DNA of 64,000 nucleotides from Palsa-965 sp044448685 (lineage in GTDB: Bacteria; Bacteroidota; Bacteroidia; Palsa-965), in the NCBI GenBank assembly GCA_044448685.1, contig JBIOHC010000002.1:80981-144980 (forward strand), read 5' to 3'. This document shows positions 15,846 to 24,004 of the stretch, in pieces; position 1 is the stretch's first letter; each line of letters starts with the position of its first letter. The position numbers were made by a program, and so were the translations under genes. The notes under the pieces are model-generated. The model was not told the origin of the DNA. It ran no database searches and worked only from the letters and a program-made list of their open reading frames with translations.

Positions 15846-18089
15846 ATGTGTTTAAAAAGGCTTTTTCTTCGTTTTTCTCTCTTTGCCCTTTTCACTCTTT
15901 CTGTTTCTGATTCTTTTGCCCAGATCAGCTTCCTCCGTTATGACTCCATTCCTGTTTTCAGTGGAACGGATACGCTCAGCAATGCCTGGACAGGGGGACT
16001 GAATTTCTGCCAGTTTTCTGAAATAGACCTCAACCTGGATGGAATACCCGATCTCTTTGTGTTTGACCGTCAGGGAATAAACGGGGGAAGGATTTCTACC
16101 TTCATCAATAAAGGTACACCCGGCAAAGTTGACTACATAAGCGCTCCTCAGTACATACGCAACTTTCCTCCCTTGCACGACTGGGTCATATTGGCCGATT
16201 ATAATTGCGATGGCAAGGCCGATATTTTCACCTCAGGACCTTTTGATAAGGTTACGCTCTATAAAAACACTTCTACTTTAGCAGGCGGGGTTTCTTTCCA
16301 GCTGGTAACACCGGATATTAAATCTCAGTACGGATCAAGCGGAATACTGGGACTGTATGTAAGCCCGGCCGATATTCCGGTGATTACCGATATTGACGGG
16401 GACGGGGATCTGGATATCGTTACCTATTCCATACAAGGCTGGATGGCTGAATACCATAAAAACATGTCTATGGAACTGTACGGAACCTGCGACAGTCTGA
16501 ACTATGTATTGCAGCATTATTGCTGGGGACTTTTTTATGACGGAAACAACTGCACAAACTACCTCACCCTGGGCGATACCTGTGTGCCGGCTATCAACCC
16601 CATTGGATGGGACAGTCTTTCGGGCAATACAAAGCATTCCGGTACCTGTCTCCTGTGTCCTAAGCGTAATGTAAATAATGACAGGGATCTGATTATAGGC
16701 CATGTGTTGTGTAAGAACCTGACACACCTCGAAAATGTAGGAACCAATGTCAATGCACGTATGGCTAATCCGGATTACAACTACCCAGCTTACGATGTTC
16801 CGGTTAACCTGAATGTCTTCGCCTGTGGCTTTATGGCTGATGTGGACAATGACGGAAAAAAAGACATGCTTGTCAGTCCCAATTACAATCAACAGGGAGC
16901 TGCCGAAGATTTTAAAAGCGTGCTTTGGTATAAAAACGTCGGTAATTCAGATACTATGGTGCTGCACTATCAGCAGTCAAACTTATTACAGGATAAAATG
17001 ATTGATGTGGGAGAAGGGGCCTTCCCGGTCCTTCACGATTACGACGGGGATGGTCTGGCCGACCTTTTCATTGGCAACTACGGGTATTATGATACGTCGG
17101 GAACTGTTCGCTCCCGAATCGCTGTCTTTAAAAATACCGGCACAGCAATCAAACCTGCATTCACTCTTTTAAGCAGAGATTTTGCAAATATCAGCACCCT
17201 CAATCTGGGTCTGACAGAGTTTGCACCCACATTCGGTGATCTGGACGGAGACGGGGATTCGGATATGCTCATCGGCGATAATGCAGGCCATGTTTACTAT
17301 TTTGAAAAACAAGCCGGTCCACCTGACAGCTTTGTATACCAGCCCAACAAATTCCCTGCAGTCAGTGTAGGCCAGTATACCACTCCACAGCTTTATGACC
17401 TGGATGGGGATGGACTCCTGGATCTGCTCATCGGAAACCGCAGCGGAACAATTTATTATTACCGCAATACAGGCACTGCGACCAGCCCGGTGTTTGCATC
17501 AGCTACCACAACCCATCTGGGGAATGTCAATACAACCATAAGCGGGTTTACAACAGGATATGCTGCCCCCTACTTTTATAAAGAAGCAGGCTCCATCCGA
17601 CTCCTCGTCGGTACAGAAAGCGGAGTGATCCAGAAATACGGAAATATTGACGGAAACCTGGGTGGTTCCTTTACTATGCTTGATCCTCACCTGGCCTGGA
17701 TAGGAGAAGGGGAACGGGCTATACCTTATCTATATGATATCAACGGGGATGGAATGCTGGACCTCTTTGTGGGCAACTTTGCAGGTGGAGTGGAATGTTA
17801 TCTGGGCAGCAGTCTGACAGGGATCAATACTTTACCATCCCTGCCTGCATTTGATTTCGGGCTGTATCCCAACCCTGCTTCGACAGAAGTAAACATACAG
17901 ATTTCCGGATTCCGTTTCGGAACACTGTATATGTGTGATATCATAGATCTTCCGGGCAGGGAGGTTTATCATTCTTCCCTGAAAGAATCCCAGTCAATAT
18001 TTCCTATAGCTGATCTGGCTCCGGGGATATATCTTGTACGTATCTCCTCTCCGGAAGGAATAAGGATGCAGAAGCTGATTAAAAAATAA
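15846..18089 (+). CDS. VCBS/FG-GAP repeat T9SS cargo protein
   Basis: 747 residues with a signal peptide ending DSFAQ (about residue 26). At least eight FG-GAP/VCBS-type calcium-binding motifs follow, such as DLNLDGIPDLFVFD, DIDGDGDLDIVTYS, DYDGDGLADLFIGN and DINGDGMLDLFVGN, spread over residues 55-640, as in integrin-like propellers. The last 80 residues (from FGLYPNPASTEVNIQI to YLVRISSPEG..MQKLIKK) are a type A T9SS sorting domain. The protein is therefore expected to cross the outer membrane by T9SS and be released or anchored at the surface. A Cys-rich patch (about residues 215-275) interrupts the repeats. Substrate or role unknown. A near-consensus TAATTTAG box lies at 15820-15827. Confidence 0.9.
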   Translation: MCLKRLFLRFSLFALFTLSVSDSFAQISFLRYDSIPVFSGTDTLSNAWTGGLNFCQFSEIDLNLDGIPDLFVFDRQGINGGRISTFINKGTPGKVDYISAPQYIRNFPPLHDWVILADYNCDGKADIFTSGPFDKVTLYKNTSTLAGGVSFQLVTPDIKSQYGSSGILGLYVSPADIPVITDIDGDGDLDIVTYSIQGWMAEYHKNMSMELYGTCDSLNYVLQHYCWGLFYDGNNCTNYLTLGDTCVPAINPIGWDSLSGNTKHSGTCLLCPKRNVNNDRDLIIGHVLCKNLTHLENVGTNVNARMANPDYNYPAYDVPVNLNVFACGFMADVDNDGKKDMLVSPNYNQQGAAEDFKSVLWYKNVGNSDTMVLHYQQSNLLQDKMIDVGEGAFPVLHDYDGDGLADLFIGNYGYYDTSGTVRSRIAVFKNTGTAIKPAFTLLSRDFANISTLNLGLTEFAPTFGDLDGDGDSDMLIGDNAGHVYYFEKQAGPPDSFVYQPNKFPAVSVGQYTTPQLYDLDGDGLLDLLIGNRSGTIYYYRNTGTATSPVFASATTTHLGNVNTTISGFTTGYAAPYFYKEAGSIRLLVGTESGVIQKYGNIDGNLGGSFTMLDPHLAWIGEGERAIPYLYDINGDGMLDLFVGNFAGGVECYLGSSLTGINTLPSLPAFDFGLYPNPASTEVNIQISGFRFGTLYMCDIIDLPGREVYHSSLKESQSIFPIADLAPGIYLVRISSPEGIRMQKLIKK

Positions 18090-18100
18090 ATGGAATCCAG

Positions 18101-18190
18101 ATAGAACGCGGATTTTCATGATTAATCATGATGTTTGGATATCTCTGATAATCAGCGAAAATCATAACAATCATGACAATCAGTGGTCTA
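18101..18190. repeat. Degenerate intergenic repeat (AACGCGGATTTTC...)
   Basis: The segment reads AGAACGCGGATTTTCATGATT, then ATCAGCGAAAATCATAACAATCATGAcaATCAGTGG. It resembles the AT-rich CGCGGATT/AATCAGCGAAAATC repeats scattered between Bacteroidota genes, with internal complementary pieces. Non-coding. Confidence 0.5.
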
Positions 18191-18247
18191 TAACGCTAGC
18201 ACATTAATTTTGCTGATTTAAATCATTTTCTCTTCCCGGGCTTTCAT

Positions 18248-18255
18248 TACATTTG
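18248..18255 (+). promoter_or_regulatory. Putative -7 box of the metal locus
   Basis: TACATTTG fits TAnnTTTG and ends 8 bases before the ATG at 18264, which implies an almost leaderless mRNA. No clear -33 element is present. Confidence 0.4.
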
Positions 18256-18263
18256 CTCCAGCA

Positions 18264-18641
18264 ATGAGCCGTTTATTTTCTTCTTTTTTTCTTTTTCTGT
18301 ATCTGGCAGCAATCCTGGTGCCTTTGTATCCTGTATTGGATTATGCCCTGCACAAAGAAGCTATTGCCAAAATCTATTGTGAGAACAAGAACAAACCGGC
18401 TATGCATTGCAATGGCAAATGCCATATGATGAAGCAAATCAAAAAAGCTGCTGAGCAAGCCCCGGTGAGTCACACCAATGCAGTAGTTGCCGAACAGTTC
18501 ATGCCCCATGATACGCCTGTAAGTATCAGTCTTGCTGACCATGCTCCCATCCTTTGCTGTCAGGCTTCGTTTGCCTGGCTGGAACCGCTTTCTTATTTCC
18601 AGCCAGCTTCCATTTTCCACCCTCCCTGTTGTAAAGCCTGA
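18264..18641 (+). CDS. Small Cys/His/Met-containing membrane-anchored protein
   Basis: A 125-residue protein of unknown function. One hydrophobic N-terminal segment (about residues 5-26) acts as anchor or signal. The key motif follows: YCENKNKPAMHCNGKCHMMK (about 38-57), with three Cys, two His and three Met in 20 residues. Another Cys pair (CCQ) lies near residue 95, and HPPCCKA is at the end. Small Bacteroidota proteins with a CxNKxxP..CxGKC motif occur next to metal-uptake receptors. Metal binding, perhaps copper, is inferred. First gene of the plus-strand locus that includes an MbnP-like protein and a TonB receptor. Confidence 0.75.
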   Translation: MSRLFSSFFLFLYLAAILVPLYPVLDYALHKEAIAKIYCENKNKPAMHCNGKCHMMKQIKKAAEQAPVSHTNAVVAEQFMPHDTPVSISLADHAPILCCQASFAWLEPLSYFQPASIFHPPCCKA

Positions 18642-18703
18642 TTTTATTTTGTCCGGATTCCTTCCGGAATAAATTTCTGTTCCGTGTTTTATTATTTCAT
18701 GCT

Positions 18704-19771
18704 ATGAAGACGATACACTGTGTCGTTTCAATCCTCCTTGGCTTATCTTCCATTGCCAATGCCCAGGATTCTGAAACGAATAAAGAAAACTGCAGTTACG
18801 ATTGCTGCAGGCCCGACGGGCATGCTCCAATCGGCATCATGACCGATCATGTGCATCCCAAAGGTCAATGGGGCTTTTCCTATTCTTTTATGAATATGAA
18901 TATGCTTGGCAACCAGAGCGGAACCAATGCCGTAAGCGAACAACAGGTGCTGAACAATTATACGATGGCCCCTGACAGGATGAATATGCAGATGCATATG
19001 GGGATGCTTATGTATGGCATCAGCAACCGTTTATCAGCCATGCTTATGCTCAGTTATTCCCATTCGGATATGAGCATGATAGCCCTGCCTACGGCAATGA
19101 GTATGCCCGGAATGAATTCAGGTTCCAATGCTCCGATGACAGTCAGCAACTCCGAACTTTCTGACTCGCACCTCTATTGTTTGTATAAATTAGTTGAGCA
19201 CGAGCGTCAGCGAATTATTGTTGCTTTCGGGATGAGTCTCCCTTCCGGAAGTATTACTGTAAACGGTCCTACCCTGCTGGGTGAAGGACAGCGCTTGTCT
19301 TATCCTATGCAAAGAGGAAGCGGTACCTGTGACTTATTGCCCGGCATTACTTATACCGCCCAAAGGCAGGATTTTTCCTGGGGACTGGAAACGAATGCAG
19401 TCATTCGTCCTTCTCTTAACTCAGAAGGCTATGCACTTGGAAATGTGTATGAAGGCAATGCATGGTTCTCATGGCGTTTCTGCAGGTGGATGAGTACATC
19501 ACTGAGGGTACAGGAATGTGTTCAGAACAGGATCAGCGGTTTCAGCAATTCCATTTATATCCTGGGAAGTAATGACCCAACAGCCAATGCAGGGAATTCA
19601 GGGGGACAAACAAGTACAGTCTTCCTGGGTATTAATGTTTACAAATTCCTCCAGCCATTGAAAGGGAACCGCCTCCTGCTCGAATATGGAATACCCTTTT
19701 ATCAAAATCTGAACGGCATACAAATGCCGGTTCAAAACACATTTGCCGCCGGATGGCAGTACAATTTTTAA
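18704..19771 (+). CDS. Met/His-rich outer-membrane channel-like protein of a metal locus
   Basis: 355 residues with a signal peptide (MKTIHCVVSILLGLSSIANA). A Cys motif (NCSYDCC) follows, then a striking segment PIGIMTDHVHPKGQWGFSYS and many Met residues (MNMNMLGNQ, MNMQMHMGMLMYG, MSMPGMNSG) up to about residue 145. The rest is an alternating beta-strand pattern ending in an aromatic residue (AAGWQYNF), as in outer-membrane barrels of the transporter/MetA type. Similar Met-rich barrels are often found beside MbnP genes. A copper channel or sensor is inferred from the Met/His content. Direct testing is lacking. Confidence 0.75.
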   Translation: MKTIHCVVSILLGLSSIANAQDSETNKENCSYDCCRPDGHAPIGIMTDHVHPKGQWGFSYSFMNMNMLGNQSGTNAVSEQQVLNNYTMAPDRMNMQMHMGMLMYGISNRLSAMLMLSYSHSDMSMIALPTAMSMPGMNSGSNAPMTVSNSELSDSHLYCLYKLVEHERQRIIVAFGMSLPSGSITVNGPTLLGEGQRLSYPMQRGSGTCDLLPGITYTAQRQDFSWGLETNAVIRPSLNSEGYALGNVYEGNAWFSWRFCRWMSTSLRVQECVQNRISGFSNSIYILGSNDPTANAGNSGGQTSTVFLGINVYKFLQPLKGNRLLLEYGIPFYQNLNGIQMPVQNTFAAGWQYNF

Positions 19772-19789
19772 CTGATAATCTATTCAACA

Positions 19790-20545
19790 ATGAAACGCTA
19801 CTTTATATCAGCCCTAACACTTCTTGCAATTTCAGGGCTGCTTTCTTCCTGTAACAAGGAATCTGGCATTGCTCCTCCTCCTGTTTACGGACAGATTTAT
19901 TTTCATCTGCATACCAACATTGACACTGCCGAAACGGATACCCTTAAAATATGCACCGATGCTTCAGGCAGAAGAATCAGACTCCGGGTTGCTCAGTTTT
20001 ATGCCTCCAATTTCAAACTTCAGAAAACAGACGGATCCTGGCTTACCATTAACCATGCTTATCTCTTAAAGACTATTGCCAATGAAATGTGCTATATCGG
20101 CTCTGTACCGAGCGGCAATTATAACACGATTGCTTTTGACACTGGCCTCGATCCGGACATGAATTCGGCCAGCCCATTGTCTTATTCAAGCGGTAGTATT
20201 TTTGCAACACAAAACCCTGCTATGTGGTTCGGATCCATTGCCCGTGGATATATGTTCCTGAATGTACAGGCCCTGGTTGACACAAGCGCTTCTCATACCG
20301 GGCCTGTGAATCAACCTGTAAGTTATCAGACCGGCACAGCCTCTATGCTCAGAACTGTTAATTTTCCTTACAAACCATTTTCGGTTGTTACCAATATGAC
20401 AACATTTGTGCACATCACCTGTGATTTCGGAAAATTGTTGCAGGGAATTGATTTCAAAACCCAGAGTACCGCAACCCCTTTTAACAATGCAGTCGTAGCC
20501 AATCAGATAGCCAACAACATCCCGGGGATGTTCCGGTATGAGTAA
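19790..20545 (+). CDS. MbnP-family lipoprotein (copper-binding type)
   Basis: 251 residues. A lipoprotein signal ends with LLSSC (Cys21). The body has the MbnP layout: an N-terminal strand GQIYFHLHTNIDT, RLRVAQFYASNFKLQ with the S/A-N-x-x-L step, VPSGNYNTIAFDTGLDPDMN, an MWFGSIARGYMFLNVQ strand and a C-terminal VHITCDFGKLLQG. MbnP proteins bind copper and are associated with MbnH di-haem proteins; no mbnH is in this locus. The gene lies 18 bases after the Met-rich barrel, so it is probably cotranscribed. The family call is from remembered pattern, not an alignment. Confidence 0.8.
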   Translation: MKRYFISALTLLAISGLLSSCNKESGIAPPPVYGQIYFHLHTNIDTAETDTLKICTDASGRRIRLRVAQFYASNFKLQKTDGSWLTINHAYLLKTIANEMCYIGSVPSGNYNTIAFDTGLDPDMNSASPLSYSSGSIFATQNPAMWFGSIARGYMFLNVQALVDTSASHTGPVNQPVSYQTGTASMLRTVNFPYKPFSVVTNMTTFVHITCDFGKLLQGIDFKTQSTATPFNNAVVANQIANNIPGMFRYE

Positions 20546-20572
20546 TTTTTCTTAACTTTAATCAGCTGATAC

Positions 20573-20956
20573 ATGAAAAAAATAATTTCCATCTTCGCAC
20601 TGCTCCTGACCGGACTCGCATTTAACTCCTGCTGCAAGGGAGGCTCCGGTGGTCATGCAACCCTGGCCTGTTCGGTGTTTCATCATGCCAAACCCATTCC
20701 GGGATCAACCGTATATATCAAATACAATGCGACTGATTTTCCCGGCGCCGGCACCTCCAATTATGATGCTCACCTTACCGCAAGCAGCACTTCCAATATT
20801 GTCACCTTTGACCACCTCAGCTGCGGCGATTATTATTTGTATGGTGTAGGTTTCGATTCTTCTCTCATGCTGCCTGTCACAGGTGGCTTGCATTTTCAGA
20901 TCAAATATTCCGATCGATATAAAGCAGAATATACTGATGTACCTGTGACTGAGTAA
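20573..20956 (+). CDS. Small lipoprotein of unknown function
   Basis: A 127-residue protein. The signal peptide MKKIISIFALLLTGLAFNSC ends in a double Cys, the first being the likely lipidation site, followed by a Gly-rich linker with HATLACSVFHHAKPIPGSTV. The body looks like an Ig-like or transthyretin-like beta fold (VYIKYNATDF ... NIVTFDHLSCGDYYLYGVGF), similar to small carboxypeptidase-regulatory domains. It lies 27 bases after the MbnP-like gene. His and Cys near the mature N-terminus could bind metal (inference). Confidence 0.7.
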   Translation: MKKIISIFALLLTGLAFNSCCKGGSGGHATLACSVFHHAKPIPGSTVYIKYNATDFPGAGTSNYDAHLTASSTSNIVTFDHLSCGDYYLYGVGFDSSLMLPVTGGLHFQIKYSDRYKAEYTDVPVTE

Positions 20957-21016
20957 CACAAGACATAAGACTTCTTGCATTCCCTGAAAATTTTCTTGTG
21001 TCTTGATTCTATGTTC

Positions 21017-21046
21017 TTGCACAATGGCACGAATAGCTTATCTTTG
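21017..21046 (+). promoter_or_regulatory. Promoter (-33 TTG, N19, -7 TATCTTTG)
   Basis: TTG at 21017-21019 and TATCTTTG at 21039-21046 have the ideal 19-base spacing. The predicted start of transcription falls at about 21052, practically on the ATG at 21054. The TonB-receptor gene may therefore be driven from here together with the small His/Cys gene. Confidence 0.6.
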
Positions 21047-21053
21047 TATTCTA

Positions 21054-21374
21054 ATGCTTTCAAAAAAGGTAATAGCTCCTTTCTTTTTCCTGTTCCTCTT
21101 TCTGTTTCCTTTAACAGAAAAAGGGCTGCATGATTATAAGCATAGGGATGACAGCCATTGTACCAGTGATGCCCGACACCTGCACACGCTCGAACACAGT
21201 TGTTCCCTTTGTGATTATTCCCTATCCCCAGCCGCTTCCCTCCCGGAGGCAACATGTGCAGTAAAAATCTTCATCTTTCATTTCCTATATTCCGATTTCA
21301 GAAACACGGATCCTGTTTCCGAAACTGATTTCCTTTTCTCTCCCAGAGGTCCGCCGGCTACTCTCTTTGCCTGA
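21054..21374 (+). CDS. Small His/Cys-rich protein preceding a TonB receptor
   Basis: The preferred start, MLSKKVIAPFFFLFLFLFPL at 21054, gives 106 residues with a hydrophobic signal or anchor; the frame also opens at 21003, upstream of the promoter box. The mature part begins LHDYKHRDDSHCTSD and contains HLHTLEHSCSLCDYSL, a dense His/Cys cluster suited to metal binding. The C-terminal half (from about residue 65) is hydrophobic then polar, with no recognised domain. Similar small proteins with an HxC...HxHxxEHxCxLCD pattern precede metal-type TonB receptors in Bacteroidota. Function unknown; metal capture or delivery is inferred. Confidence 0.65.
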   Translation: MLSKKVIAPFFFLFLFLFPLTEKGLHDYKHRDDSHCTSDARHLHTLEHSCSLCDYSLSPAASLPEATCAVKIFIFHFLYSDFRNTDPVSETDFLFSPRGPPATLFA

Positions 21375-21447
21375 AGAGAATTTTCAATTATCCTTTAATT
21401 TACGGTGCATAGCCACGTTCTCTGCATTGCGTATTAATAATCCGGCC

Positions 21448-23934
21448 ATGAAAAAATATTTCTATTTCCTTTTATTCCTATTTATAGGGTTTCACCCGCC
21501 TGCATGGGCAAAGCCTTCTGAACATCCGCTCAAAACAACCCTCAGCGGAAAAGTCCTTGACAAACAAACCAAAGCACCTGTAATAGGTGCTACAATTTAT
21601 ATCGCCGAACTCCGTACAGGAGCTATTTCGGGAGCGGATGGAAGCTATACCATCAATGACCTCCCGGCTATCAAGGTTTTTATACAGGTCAAATACCTGG
21701 GTTATAAAACCATTGCTGAATATATTGATTTGAATACTATAACGAAGCATGACTTTGAAATGGAGACATCCATACGTGAAGTGGAAGCTGTAGTGATCAC
21801 AGGCATGTCAAAAAATACAGAAATCAAACGCAGTCCTATTCCTATCATCGTAGTGGATCATCAGTTTCTGGAACAGAACCTGAACACCAATATCATTGAC
21901 GGTATCAGCAGGGTTCCGGGGGTCAATGCAGTAACGACTGGTCCGAATGTTTCCAAACCCTTCATACGAGGACTGGGTTATAACCGTGTGCTTACCCTCT
22001 TTGAAGGAATGCGTCAGGAAGGGCAGCAATGGGGTGATGAACATGGAATAGAAGTGGATGAGTATGGAATAGACCGGATAGAAATTATCAAGGGCCCGGC
22101 AAGTTTAACCTATGGATCTGATGCCATGGCAGGTGTTGTAAATCTCCTGGCTCCCAATACAGTTGCACCGGGAAGCATACGCGGAGATTTTCTGAATAAT
22201 TACCAAAGCAATAATGGTATGCTGGGCAACTCACTCATGATGGAAGGCAACCAGCAGGGTTTTGTATGGAGGGCCCGTGTATCGCACAAAATGGCAACCA
22301 ACTATCAGAATCCGGTTGATGGCCGCGTATATGGAACTGCTTTCCGTGAAACCGACGCAAGCGCTTCTGTAGGCTTAAACAAGCAGTGGGGTTATTCTCA
22401 TCTGGGTTTCACCCTGTATGATGATTTGCAGGAAATTCCCGATGGAAGCCGGGATTCCGTTTCCCGTAAATTCACCAGACAAATCAATGAAGCCGATACC
22501 TTCCGCCCTGTCGTCTCCAATTCCGATCTGAATTCTTATAACATCACCGTGCTTCCTCAGCATGTACAGCATTACAGGGTTTATCTGAACAACAGCTTTA
22601 TCCTCGGCAAGGGAAAACTGGATGTTAATCTGGGCTATCAGCAAAGTATACGGAGGGAATTCAGTCACCCGGAAGCAGCAGACACTCCCGGCTTATACCT
22701 CTTCCTTCAAACGTATACCTATGATTTCAAATACCATCTGCCGGAATGGAAGGGTATTGAAAGTTCGATTGGAATGAATGGCATGTATCAGGTTAATACC
22801 AATAAGGGTACTGAATTTATCATACCCGATTACAATCAGTTTGATATTGGTCCCTTTCTGTTTGCCAAAAAGACATTTGGTAAACTGGATCTGAGCGGTG
22901 GACTGCGTTATGATAACCGTTTCTTTTCCAATTCTGCCATGTATGTAAAACCCGATCCTGCCACGGGTTTTGATATGCAGGCTACGCCACCGGATACCGC
23001 TCATGCAGCTCATCCGTTTGCAAATTATACCCATACATTCAGCGGGGTTTCAGGCAGTGCAGGAGCAACTTATATCTTCTCCGATCATTTATATGTAAAA
23101 GCCAATGTAGCAAGAGGGTTCAGAGCTCCCAATATTTCTGAAATTTCGGCTAACGGGGTACATCCCGGTACAAATATTTATCAGATCGGGAATCCGGACT
23201 TCAAACCTGAATTCAGCTTACAGGAAGATATTGGGATTTTCTTGAGTATGAATCACGTTTCTGCCAGCGTGGAACTGTTCAATAACACTATCAGCAATTA
23301 TATTTTCGATCAGAAGCTCCAGGGGAAAAACGGAAAGGATTCCATTATTGTTTCAGGCAACCAGACTTTTCAGTTTGAAGCTGTGAATGCACAGTTGTAT
23401 GGAGGAGAGGTAAGTCTCGATATACATCCCCACCCCCTCGACTGGCTGCATTTTGAAAATGCACTTTCTGTCATCTATGCCCTGAATAAAGGCGGGAACG
23501 GCCTACAGGTTCCTGACGGTGCTCAGTACCTGCCTTTTATTCCACCTCTTCATACCCGTTCAGAGTTATTGGCCGAAGTGCATAAAAAATTCAAACACTT
23601 TTCTTCCACTTATATTAAGGCCGGTGTGGAATATTACGCTGCCCAAAACAGAGTTTTTTCTGCTTACGGCACAGAAACCCCTACACCGGGATATACTTTG
23701 CTGAGCGCAGGTATAGGAACGAGTATAACAAATGCAAAAGGAACTACCCTGTTCCGTATTTCCCTGCAGGGTACCAACCTGGGTGATGTAGCTTACCAAA
23801 GCCATCTGAGCAGGCTTAAATATTTTGAACCTTATCCGAACAACACCGGCGGTCATTCCGGCATATATAATATGGGAAGAAATATCAGTCTGAAGCTGGT
23901 CATTCCGTTTGATGTGCAGAAGCCAAAGGGCTGA
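21448..23934 (+). CDS. TonB-dependent outer-membrane receptor, probably for a metal
   Basis: 828 residues from the ATG of MKKYFYFLLFLFIGFHPPAWA (21448); the open frame upstream is not protein-like. Domains: signal peptide; carboxypeptidase-regulatory-like domain (about 32-115; SGKVLDKQTKAPVIGATI); plug (about 125-235) with SRVPGVNAV, FIRGLGYNRVLTLFEGMRQE, GQQWGDEHGIEVDEYG and IEIIKGPASLTYGSDAMAGV; then a 22-strand barrel to the end. The QQWGDEHG type of plug is found in receptors of the ZnuD-like/metal group, which fits the neighbours. Zinc, copper or a chelate are possible substrates; the sequence does not decide. Confidence 0.88.
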   Translation: MKKYFYFLLFLFIGFHPPAWAKPSEHPLKTTLSGKVLDKQTKAPVIGATIYIAELRTGAISGADGSYTINDLPAIKVFIQVKYLGYKTIAEYIDLNTITKHDFEMETSIREVEAVVITGMSKNTEIKRSPIPIIVVDHQFLEQNLNTNIIDGISRVPGVNAVTTGPNVSKPFIRGLGYNRVLTLFEGMRQEGQQWGDEHGIEVDEYGIDRIEIIKGPASLTYGSDAMAGVVNLLAPNTVAPGSIRGDFLNNYQSNNGMLGNSLMMEGNQQGFVWRARVSHKMATNYQNPVDGRVYGTAFRETDASASVGLNKQWGYSHLGFTLYDDLQEIPDGSRDSVSRKFTRQINEADTFRPVVSNSDLNSYNITVLPQHVQHYRVYLNNSFILGKGKLDVNLGYQQSIRREFSHPEAADTPGLYLFLQTYTYDFKYHLPEWKGIESSIGMNGMYQVNTNKGTEFIIPDYNQFDIGPFLFAKKTFGKLDLSGGLRYDNRFFSNSAMYVKPDPATGFDMQATPPDTAHAAHPFANYTHTFSGVSGSAGATYIFSDHLYVKANVARGFRAPNISEISANGVHPGTNIYQIGNPDFKPEFSLQEDIGIFLSMNHVSASVELFNNTISNYIFDQKLQGKNGKDSIIVSGNQTFQFEAVNAQLYGGEVSLDIHPHPLDWLHFENALSVIYALNKGGNGLQVPDGAQYLPFIPPLHTRSELLAEVHKKFKHFSSTYIKAGVEYYAAQNRVFSAYGTETPTPGYTLLSAGIGTSITNAKGTTLFRISLQGTNLGDVAYQSHLSRLKYFEPYPNNTGGHSGIYNMGRNISLKLVIPFDVQKPKG

Positions 23935-23955
23935 ACACAAGTCTGATGTATTTCG

Positions 23956-23995
23956 TAACTTTGGCAATACGGAAGAATATTTCTTTCGTATTGCC
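23956..23995 (+). promoter_or_regulatory. -7 box merged with a 15-bp perfect hairpin
   Basis: TAACTTTG (23956-23963) matches TAnnTTTG. It runs directly into a 33-base palindrome (23963-23995) whose arms, GGCAATACGGAAGAA and TTCTTTCGTATTGCC, pair over 15 bp with one G-T pair and a TAT loop. TTTT follows. It lies between the TonB-receptor stop and the ATG at 24005. It could terminate the receptor transcript, act as an operator, or be a 5' leader structure of the next gene. Confidence 0.6.
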
Positions 23996-24004
23996 TTTTC
24001 AACC

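Noticed and set aside
20956..21001. Hairpin ACACAAGA...TCTTGTGT between two metal-locus genes
   Set aside because: Eight pairs over a 30-base loop is too weak to call a terminator.
21367..21447. Upstream extension of the TonB receptor
   Set aside because: The added residues are not signal-like; the ATG at 21448 starts a signal peptide.
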